Source of the DNA: Actinomycetospora sp. NBRC 106375
GTDB lineage: Bacteria > Actinomycetota > Actinomycetes > Mycobacteriales > Pseudonocardiaceae
Reading direction: 5' to 3'
Assembly (NCBI RefSeq): GCF_030269665.1
Contig: NZ_BSTS01000014.1
Span: 1-64,000 of the forward strand
DNA: 64,000 nucleotides
How positions within the stretch are numbered: position 1 is the stretch's first letter; the number at the start of each line of letters is the position of its first letter. Positions 57,467 to 64,000 of this stretch are shown here, piece after piece. Below the pieces are notes generated by a model that was not told where the DNA came from, searched no databases, and was given only the letters and a program-made list of their open reading frames with translations. The translations under genes and the position numbers were made by a program.

Positions 57467-59299
57467 TCAGCGGCCGGCGGCGCAGTCGAGCGCCTCGTCC
57501 AGCGAGATCGCCGCGTCGATGAGGGACAGGTGGGTGAACGCCTGCGGGAAGTTGCCGATCTGCTCGCCGGTCAGGGCGATCTCCTCGGAGAACAGCCCGA
57601 CGTGGTTGGCGTAGGTGAGCATCTTCTCGAAGGCGAGCCGCGCCTCCTCGACCCGGTGCGCGCCCGCCATCGCGTCGACGTAGAGGAACGAGCAGAGCGA
57701 GAACGTGCCCTCCCCGCCGCGCAGCCCGTCCGGCGAGGCCCCGGGGTCGTAGCGGTACACGAGGCTGTCGGTGACGAGCTCGCGGTCCATCGCGTCGAGC
57801 GTCGCGATCCACAGCGGATCGGTGGGGCTCACGAAGCCGACCTTGGCCATCCGCAGCAGCGACGCGTCCAGGACGTCCTCGCCGTAGTGCTGGACGAACG
57901 CCTGCCGCCGCTCGCTCCAGCCCTTCGCCATGATCTGTCGGTAGACGGCGTCGCGGGCGCGCGTCCAGGTCTCCACCGACGCGGGACGGCCGAGGTCGGC
58001 GGCCAGGCGCAGGCCGCGGTCGAACGCGACCCACGTCATGAGGCGGCCGTAGGTGAAGTCCTGCCGCCCGCCGCGGGTCTCCCAGATGCCCTCCTCGGGC
58101 TGGTCCCAGTGCTCGGCGAGCCAGTCGAGCACCCCGACGATCGCGGTCCAGCCGCGGTGGGCGATCCCGAGCCCGCACCGGTCGCCGACGTAGACGGCGT
58201 CGAGCGCCTCCCCGTAGATGTCGAGCTGGAGCTGCTCGGCGGCGCCGTTGCCGATGCGGACCGGCTGCGAGCCGCGGTAGCCCGACCAGTGCTCCAGCGA
58301 CTCCTCCTTGAGGTCGGAGCTCCCGTCGACGCGGTACATGATGTTGACGGGGTCGTCGTCGCCGCCGGCACGCTCGACCAGCCGGTCGAGCATCCAGCGG
58401 CCGAACGCCGCCGCCTCCGTCCGGAAGCCGAGCCGCAGCAGCGCCTGGACGGAGAACGAAGCGTCGCGCACCCACGTGTAGCGATAGTCCCAGTTCCGCT
58501 CGCCGCCGACCTGCTCGGGCAGGGCCGAGGTGGGGGCGGCGACCAGGCCGCCGCTGGGCGCGTAGGTCATCAGCTTCAACGTGATCGCCGAACGCTGGAC
58601 GATCTCGGTCCAGCGCCCCCGGTAGGTGCACCGCGCGAGCCACGACCGCCAGAACGACACGGTCTCGTCGAACAGCCCCTCGAACTCGGCCACCCGGTAC
58701 TCGCGGGGCGACCCCGCCGCGCCCGCCTCCAGGACCACGCCGCGCACGTCGCCGGCCGCGAGCTCGACCCGCGCCCGCACGTCCCCGTCCTCGACGGCGA
58801 TGCGGGCCACGCGGGGGTCGTCGGGCTCGCGGACCGCGTGCAGGGTCAGCGTGAGCGCGTCGGTGGTGAACACCGCGCCGTGCTCGGTGACCTCGGTGCG
58901 GTGCGGGCTGCGGCCGTAGTCGAACCGCGGCGCGATGTCGACCTCGAGGGTGATCCGGCCGCGCACGCAGCGCAGCATTCGTACGAGCCGGTGGCTCGCG
59001 GTGGCCTGCGTGCCGGCCGGCGGCATGAAGTCGACGACCTCGCCGACGCCGTCCGCGGTGATGAACCGCGTGATGAGGACCGCCGTGTCCGGGTGGTACA
59101 TCTGCCGGGTCCCGTAGTCCACGCCGGCGGGGCGGACGCGGAAGTGCCCGCCGCGCGCGTCGTCGAGCAGCGCGCCGAAGACGCTGGGCGAGTCGAAGCG
59201 GGGGCAGCAGAACCAGTCGACCGACCCGTCCGTGCTCACCAGCGCCGCGGTCTGGAGATCCCCGATCAGGCCGTGCTCGGCGATGGCGGTCTCGGTCAT
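57467..59299 (-). CDS. Glycoside hydrolase family 15 protein (glucoamylase/trehalase type)
   Basis: A 610-residue cytosolic protein. The N-terminal domain (about 1-240) starts IAEHGLIGDLQTAALVSTDGSVDWFCCPRFDSPSVFGALLDDARGG, typical of bacterial GH15. The catalytic (alpha/alpha)6 domain has GERNWDYRYTWVRDASFSVQALLRLGF, EEGIWETRGGRQDFTYGRLMTWVAFDRGLRLA (general acid Glu in WETR) and ANHVGLFSEEIALTGEQIGNFPQAFTHLSLI (general base Glu in SEEI). In actinobacteria this clade includes trehalases as well as glucan hydrolases, so the substrate is uncertain. The ATG has a CGAGGAG site. It is the first gene upstream of cydAB. Confidence 0.9.
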   Translation of the reverse strand: MTETAIAEHGLIGDLQTAALVSTDGSVDWFCCPRFDSPSVFGALLDDARGGHFRVRPAGVDYGTRQMYHPDTAVLITRFITADGVGEVVDFMPPAGTQATASHRLVRMLRCVRGRITLEVDIAPRFDYGRSPHRTEVTEHGAVFTTDALTLTLHAVREPDDPRVARIAVEDGDVRARVELAAGDVRGVVLEAGAAGSPREYRVAEFEGLFDETVSFWRSWLARCTYRGRWTEIVQRSAITLKLMTYAPSGGLVAAPTSALPEQVGGERNWDYRYTWVRDASFSVQALLRLGFRTEAAAFGRWMLDRLVERAGGDDDPVNIMYRVDGSSDLKEESLEHWSGYRGSQPVRIGNGAAEQLQLDIYGEALDAVYVGDRCGLGIAHRGWTAIVGVLDWLAEHWDQPEEGIWETRGGRQDFTYGRLMTWVAFDRGLRLAADLGRPASVETWTRARDAVYRQIMAKGWSERRQAFVQHYGEDVLDASLLRMAKVGFVSPTDPLWIATLDAMDRELVTDSLVYRYDPGASPDGLRGGEGTFSLCSFLYVDAMAGAHRVEEARLAFEKMLTYANHVGLFSEEIALTGEQIGNFPQAFTHLSLIDAAISLDEALDCAAGR

Positions 59300-59515
59300 G
59301 GCGTCTCCTCGGGTGCGGGCTCCGGGACTCCTGGCGGCACCCTGCGCCGCGGCGGGGCGCCCGGCCTCACCCGCAGAGGACGACATGGGTCCGCGCCGCC
59401 GGACTCGCCGTGCGCCCGTCTCCCCCGCACCGGGCGGGTCCCGCGGGCCGGGCAGACGCGTGCCTCACCACGCGCGGGTGACGCGCGCGCGCCGGTCCGC
59501 GCCCACGCTGCCGGG

Positions 59516-60886
59516 ATGAGCGATCGGGTGGACGCGCTGGTGATCTTCGGCGCGACGGGTGACCTGGCGAAGCTGGAGACCTTCCCGGCCCTCGTCGGGC
59601 TCGTCGAGCGCGGGGTGCTCGACGTCCCCGTGGTCGGCGTCGCCAAGAGCGGCTGGGGCCTGGAGCAGTTCCGGGAGTACGCGGCGGCGTCCCTGCGCGC
59701 GAACGGCCTCGACCCCGACGCGCCCGCGGCCCGCACGCTGCTCGGCCTGCTGCGCTACGTCGACGGCGACCTCGACGACGACGCGACCTACGCGGCGATG
59801 TCGACGGCGATGGGCGACGCGGCCACGGCCCTGTACTACCTCGAGGTCCCCCCGCCGCTGTTCGGCCGGATCGCCGCCGGCATCTCGGGCGCCGGGCGCG
59901 CCGACGGCGCGCGGGTCATGGTGGAGAAGCCGTTCGGGACCGATGGCGGGAGCGCCCGGGCGCTGCACGCGACCCTGTGCCGGTACTTCCCCGAGGACGC
60001 GATCTACCGCGTCGACCACTGGCTGGGCCTCGACCCCCTCAACGAGGTCCTCGTGGCCCGGTTCGCGAACTCGATCATCGAGCCGCTGCTGAACCGCGAC
60101 CACGTCGAGAGCATCCAGATCACGATGGCGGAGGCGTTCGACGTCGCCGACCGCGGCCGCTTCTACGACCGCACCGGCGCGATCCGCGACGTCCTGCAGA
60201 ACCACATGCTGCAGGTCCTCGCGAGCGTCACCGCCGATCCGCCGGACGGCTCGGGCCTGGACTCGTGGCTCGACGCGAAGGCCCGCGTGATCTCCTCCAT
60301 CCGGCCGCTGACCGCCGACGACGTCGTGCGCGGCCAGTACGAGGGCTACCTCGACGTCGACGGCGTCGCCGCCGGGTCGCAGGCCGAGACCTACGTGGCC
60401 GTCCGCCTCGGCATCGACTCCTGGCGCTGGGCCGGGGTCCCGGTCGTCATCCGGGCCGGCAAGACGCTGCCGGTCACCGCCACCGAGGTCAGCATCCGCT
60501 TCCGGTCGGTGCCGCTGGACGTGTTCGGCCGCGGCGCGCGCGCCACGAACGCCCTGCGCTTCCGGATCTGGCCCGACGCCCAGATGCGGCTCGCGCTGGC
60601 CGGGAAGAAGCCGGGGGTGGGCGCGGAGCCGCAGACCCAGGAGCTGGTGTTCTCGCAGGGGACGACCTCGGACATGCGGCCCTACGACCGGCTCATCGGC
60701 AACGCGCTCGACGGCAACCGCGTGCTCTTCGCCCGCCAGGACACCGTCGAGGCGGCGTGGCGCATCGTCGACCCCGTGCTCGACGAGGCCGTGCCCGTGC
60801 ACCCCTACGCCCGGGGCACCTGGGGCCCGAAGGAGGCCGACGCGCTGCTGCCCGCCGGCGACACCTGGCACGACCCGCAGGGCTGA
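59516..60886 (+). CDS. zwf: Glucose-6-phosphate dehydrogenase-like protein, active-site variant
   Basis: A 456-residue protein with the G6PD layout: Rossmann VIFGATGDLAKLETFPAL (about 9-26), VEKPFGTD (Lys138), the active-site segment RVDHWLGLDPLNEVLVARFANSIIEPLLNRDHVESIQITMAEAF (about 165-208), and DRTGAIRDVLQNHMLQVLA. In typical enzymes the active-site segment reads RIDHYLGKE; here the Lys that contacts substrate is Leu172, and the nucleotide-loop Arg-Lys is Lys-Leu-Glu. Both changes suggest altered activity or substrate. Possible roles are NADP(H) production or a divergent sugar-phosphate oxidation. It has a weak ribosome site and is 6 bases upstream of cydDC. Confidence 0.82.
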   Translation: MSDRVDALVIFGATGDLAKLETFPALVGLVERGVLDVPVVGVAKSGWGLEQFREYAAASLRANGLDPDAPAARTLLGLLRYVDGDLDDDATYAAMSTAMGDAATALYYLEVPPPLFGRIAAGISGAGRADGARVMVEKPFGTDGGSARALHATLCRYFPEDAIYRVDHWLGLDPLNEVLVARFANSIIEPLLNRDHVESIQITMAEAFDVADRGRFYDRTGAIRDVLQNHMLQVLASVTADPPDGSGLDSWLDAKARVISSIRPLTADDVVRGQYEGYLDVDGVAAGSQAETYVAVRLGIDSWRWAGVPVVIRAGKTLPVTATEVSIRFRSVPLDVFGRGARATNALRFRIWPDAQMRLALAGKKPGVGAEPQTQELVFSQGTTSDMRPYDRLIGNALDGNRVLFARQDTVEAAWRIVDPVLDEAVPVHPYARGTWGPKEADALLPAGDTWHDPQG

Positions 60887-60892
60887 CCGGGC

Positions 60893-63800
60893 ATGCGGCC
60901 GCTGGACCCCCGACTGCTGCGCCGGGTCCGCCCCGCCCGCACCTTCGTGGTGCTCACCGCCGCGGCGGGCGTGGCCGCGGCCGGGCTCCTCGTCGCCCAG
61001 GCCGACCTGATCTCCCGCGTGATCGCCGGCGCGTTCCTCGGCGGCGCCGGGCTCGCCGTGCTCGCGCCGCTGGTCGCCGGCCTCGTGGTCGTCGTGGCCG
61101 GCCGGGCCCTGCTGGCCTGGGCCGTCGAGGCGGCCGGGGTGCGGGCGAGCGCCCGGGTGACCACCCAGCTGCGGGCCGACCTCGTCGACCACGTCCTGCG
61201 CCTCGGCCCGCGCGACCCGCGGCTGCGGTCCACCGGGGAGCTCGGGACGCTCGCCACCCGCGGGGTCGACGCCCTCGACGGCTACCTGCGGCGCTACCTG
61301 CCCACCCTGCTGCTCGCGACCACAGTGCCGCTGCTGGTCGGCGTGCGCGTCCTCGTCGCGGACTGGATCGCGGCCGCGATCATCGCGGTGACGGTGCCGC
61401 TGATCCCCCTGTTCATGGTGCTCGTCGGCCTGCGCACGCGCGCCGACACCCGGCGGCGCTGGCGGGCCCTCGCCGTGCTGGGCCACCACTTCCTCGACCT
61501 GGTCGCGGGCCTCGACGTCCTCGTCGCCTTCGGGCGGGCGGGCGCCCAGACCGGCCGTCTGCGCCGCGTCGCCGACGAGTACCGCCGCACGACGATGCGC
61601 ACGCTGCGGGTCGCGTTCCTCTCCGCGCTCGTGCTGGAGGTGCTGGCGTCCCTCTCGGTCGCCCTGGTCGCGGTCGCGGTGGGCCTGCGCCTGGTGGAGG
61701 GGCGGCTGGACCTCGCGACCGGCCTGCTCGTCATCATCCTGGCGCCCGAGGTGTACCTCCCGCTGCGCGCGGTCGGCGCCCGCTTCCACGAGGCCGTCGA
61801 GGGCCTGGCCGCGGCCGACGAGGTGTTCGGGGTGCTCGGGACGGCCCCGGCCGGCGCGCCCGGGGACGGACGGGACCCGGCGCCGAACCCCGCCCGGCTC
61901 CCGGTGCGGCTCGAGGGCGTCGACGTGGCAGGCCGCGGCGGGCCGGTGCTGCGGCAGCGCCACCTCGTCGTCCGCCCCGGGGAGACACTCGGCCTCACCG
62001 GACCCAGCGGCGTCGGCAAGTCCACGGTGCTCGACCTGGTGCTCGGGCTGCGACACCCCGACCGCGGGCGCGTCACGGTCGGCGGGGTGGACCTCGCCGG
62101 CGTCGACCCCGACGCGTGGCGGGCACGGGTGGCGTGGGTGCCCCAGCGCCCGGTGCTGCTCGCGGGCACCGTCGCCGAGAACATCCGCCTCGGGTCCCCC
62201 GCGGCCGGCGACGCCGCGGTGCGCCGCGCGGCCCGGGCCGCCCGGGTCGACGTCGCGCTCGACACCGCGGTCGGCGAGGGCGGCGCGGGGCTGTCGACGG
62301 GGCAGCAGCGCCGGGTGGCGCTGGCGCGCGCCCTGCTGCTCGACCGCCCGCTGCTCGTGCTCGACGAACCGACCGAAGGGGTCGACGCCGCCACCGAGGC
62401 CGCCGTGCTGCGCGCCCTGCCCGCCGCGCTGCGCGGGCGCAGCGCGATCGTCGTCAGCCACCGCCCGGCCGTGCTCGCGGTGTGCGACCGGGTCGTGGAG
62501 CTCACGCCGACCCCGGGCGGTTCCGGTCGGGGGCGCCCTGCGCCCGTCCACCCGAGCGACGGTGCCCCTCGCTCGGAACGGGGCGGGCAGGCCGTGGGGA
62601 CGCGGGGCTCGGGACGGTCCCGGCTCGCCCCCGCCGTCCGCCCCCGCCTGCCCCGCCTCGCGCTCGCCGTCGCCCTCGGTGCCGGGGCCCTCGCCTGCGC
62701 GGTCGCGCTGACCGCCGCCTCCGCCTGGCTGATCTCCGCCGCCGCGCTGCGCCCCCCGGTGCTCACGCTCATGGTCGCGATCGCCGGCGTCCGCGCCTTC
62801 GGGCTGGGCAAGGGCGTGCTGCGCTACCTCGAACGCCTCGCCTCCCACGACGTCGCGCTGCGCCTCGCCGCCGATCTGCGGGTGCGGGTGTGGACCGCGC
62901 TGGTGCGCCAGGGGCCCGCCGCGAGCGCCCGGCAGCGCCGCGGGGATCTCCTCGCGCGGCTCACCGCCGACGTGGAGGCCCAGCAGGACGTGGTGGTCCG
63001 GGCCGTGGTGCCGGCCGCGAGCGCGCTGCTGGTGGGGCTCGGGCTGGTCGCGCTCTTCGCCGCGATCCTGCCCGCGGCGGCGGTCGCGCTCGCCGTCGGC
63101 CTGCTGGTGGCCGGCGTCCTGGCGCCCGCGCTCTCGATGCTGGCGGGCCGCCGCGCCGCCCGGGCGACCGCCGGCGCCCGGGCGGCGGTCGCGGCGGGCA
63201 CGCTCGAGCTGCTCGAGGCCGCCGCGGACCTGCTCGTGCTCGGCGCGGCCACCGACCGGCGCGCCCGGTTGCGGCGCCTCGACACCGAGCTCGCCGGGCT
63301 CGCGAGCCGCCAGGCCGGTGCCGCGGGCCTGGGTGCTGCGGTCACCGTGCTGGGGATCGGGCTCACCGCGGCGACGTGCGCGGCGCTCGGCGTCGTGGCG
63401 CTCGGTGCGGGCGCCGTCGCGCCGACCTCGCTCGCGGTGCTCGCCCTGACCCCGCTCGCCGCCGCCGAGCTCGTCGCGGGCCTGCCCGACGCCGCCGTCC
63501 GGTGGGCCGAGGCGCGCCCGGCCGCGCGCCGCCTCGCCGAGCTCGAGCGCCGCCCCGCGCCCGTGACCGACCCGCCGGTGCCGATCCCCGCGCCGGCCGA
63601 CCCGGGCCTCGCCGTCGCGGACCTCGGGGTGCGCTGGCCGGGCGCCGACCACGATGCCGTCGACGCGGTGTCCTTCACCCTCGGCAGCGCGGACCGGATG
63701 GTGCTCGCGGGGCCCTCGGGCGCGGGCAAGAGCACGGTGCTCGCCGCCGTGCTCCGCACCCTGGCTCCCACCCACGGCGCCGTCCGCCTCGACGGCGAGG

Positions 63801-64000
63801 ACATCGCGGGGATGGCCGGTGACGACGTCCGCGAGCGTTTCGGGTGGTCCGGGCCGGGCGCGCACCTGTTCGACAGCACCCTGCGGGAGAACCTGCGGCT
63901 CGCGCGGCCGGAGGCCACGGACGACGACCTCGTCGACGCGCTGCGCCGGGCCCGTCTCGGCGCGTGGTTCGCCGGGCTGCCCGACGGGCTCGACACCGCG
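60893..64000 (+). CDS. cydDC: Fused CydDC ABC exporter (runs off window end)
   Basis: A single frame of at least 1036 codons carries two ABC half-transporters. The first half (CydD-like) has six helices (about 20-310), Walker A GPSGVGKS at 370-377, VPQRPVLLAGTVAENI, LSTGQQRRVALARALLL and LVLDEPTEGVD. A Gly/Arg/Pro linker of about 55 residues joins it to a second set of helices (about 580-870, with ARLTADVEAQQDVVVRAVVPAAS) and Walker A GPSGAGKS at 940-947. CydDC exports Cys/glutathione-like thiols needed for bd oxidase assembly, consistent with cydAB nearby. The last ABC motifs are beyond the edge. The fusion is common in actinobacteria. Confidence 0.93.
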   Translation, partial: MRPLDPRLLRRVRPARTFVVLTAAAGVAAAGLLVAQADLISRVIAGAFLGGAGLAVLAPLVAGLVVVVAGRALLAWAVEAAGVRASARVTTQLRADLVDHVLRLGPRDPRLRSTGELGTLATRGVDALDGYLRRYLPTLLLATTVPLLVGVRVLVADWIAAAIIAVTVPLIPLFMVLVGLRTRADTRRRWRALAVLGHHFLDLVAGLDVLVAFGRAGAQTGRLRRVADEYRRTTMRTLRVAFLSALVLEVLASLSVALVAVAVGLRLVEGRLDLATGLLVIILAPEVYLPLRAVGARFHEAVEGLAAADEVFGVLGTAPAGAPGDGRDPAPNPARLPVRLEGVDVAGRGGPVLRQRHLVVRPGETLGLTGPSGVGKSTVLDLVLGLRHPDRGRVTVGGVDLAGVDPDAWRARVAWVPQRPVLLAGTVAENIRLGSPAAGDAAVRRAARAARVDVALDTAVGEGGAGLSTGQQRRVALARALLLDRPLLVLDEPTEGVDAATEAAVLRALPAALRGRSAIVVSHRPAVLAVCDRVVELTPTPGGSGRGRPAPVHPSDGAPRSERGGQAVGTRGSGRSRLAPAVRPRLPRLALAVALGAGALACAVALTAASAWLISAAALRPPVLTLMVAIAGVRAFGLGKGVLRYLERLASHDVALRLAADLRVRVWTALVRQGPAASARQRRGDLLARLTADVEAQQDVVVRAVVPAASALLVGLGLVALFAAILPAAAVALAVGLLVAGVLAPALSMLAGRRAARATAGARAAVAAGTLELLEAAADLLVLGAATDRRARLRRLDTELAGLASRQAGAAGLGAAVTVLGIGLTAATCAALGVVALGAGAVAPTSLAVLALTPLAAAELVAGLPDAAVRWAEARPAARRLAELERRPAPVTDPPVPIPAPADPGLAVADLGVRWPGADHDAVDAVSFTLGSADRMVLAGPSGAGKSTVLAAVLRTLAPTHGAVRLDGEDIAGMAGDDVRERFGWSGPGAHLFDSTLRENLRLARPEATDDDLVDALRRARLGAWFAGLPDGLDTA

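Noticed and set aside
59465-63865. A 1466-residue open frame on the minus strand opposite zwf and cydDC
   Set aside because: It is an antisense shadow of two genes with clear motifs; its translation is Arg/Gly/His low-complexity sequence with no domain. Long antisense frames are expected at this G+C.
1-64000. tRNA, rRNA, CRISPR or prophage structures
   Set aside because: No cloverleaf-like block with CCA-type acceptor, no rRNA-like sequence, no regularly spaced repeats with unique spacers and no phage structural genes were seen by eye. A tRNA or ncRNA search program could still find something missed.

Overview
The window is a very GC-rich (about 73% by eye), densely coded chromosomal segment of an actinobacterium. 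GTG starts are frequent, many genes overlap by 4 bp (ATGA/GTGA), and families such as MmpS, DUF3040, DUF2277, SCO6745, fused CydDC and a pyrophosphate-type phosphofructokinase are present. The mix is most like a Pseudonocardiales member (Pseudonocardia or a relative); this is a judgement from gene content, not a database result. No rRNA, tRNA, CRISPR array or prophage was seen. The only mobile-element trace is the first ~20 codons of an IS1182-like transposase at the left edge.

Layout. 1-7 kb: an EthD protein, a DinB protein, a divergent TetR/membrane-protein pair with a cyclase-family hydrolase, a copper-type unit (CsoR-like operator, DUF6153, DUF305), an ABM monooxygenase and a MazF-type toxin-antitoxin pair. 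6-16 kb: MmpS-like protein, class A penicillin-binding protein, YihY/BrkB protein, MFS exporter, OBAP/DUF1264 protein and an MMPL transporter. 16-24 kb: first BCCT transporter, ICMT-like methyltransferase, FAD monooxygenase plus TetR, a repeat-bearing DUF1996 protein and CtaG. 24-31.5 kb: a tightly nested sugar-acid operon on the minus strand (L-fuconate dehydratase, GntR, MFS, IlvD/Edd dehydratase, DapA-family aldolase, Nramp-like transporter, small membrane protein). 31.7-36.3 kb: BetT-type BCCT transporter, DUF3040, glutathione peroxidase and a FucP-type fucose permease. 36.4-41.2 kb: an AraC-controlled aromatic module (esterase, ring-cleavage dioxygenase, acyl-CoA-dehydrogenase-fold monooxygenase). 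41-54 kb: phosphofructokinase, DHFR-like reductase, HrpB helicase, TPP enzyme, a large LuxR/MalT regulator with DUF4386, and DUF1254. 54-64 kb: GH15 - cydA - cydB - DUF389 on the minus strand, divergent from a G6PD-like gene and a fused cydDC that runs off the right end.

How the genes work together. FucP and the fucD operon together suggest uptake and non-phosphorylative oxidation of L-fucose or related sugar acids to pyruvate-level products; the fucose dehydrogenase and lactonase are not in the window. The right end joins a cytochrome bd oxidase, its CydDC assembly exporter, a glucan or trehalose hydrolase and an NADPH-pathway-type dehydrogenase, which looks like a low-oxygen carbon/redox island.

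The signal that gene annotation does not explain is an intergenic motif, CGTCAG-N8-GCAAG. Seven copies were found, four of them with GATC before the GCAAG, confined to non-coding DNA between 7.0 and 21 kb. Several strong dyads also look like unassigned operators (4139, 6271, 31529, 36316, 47621, 51589). Coordinates and motifs were read by eye; family names rest on recognised motifs and were not checked by search.
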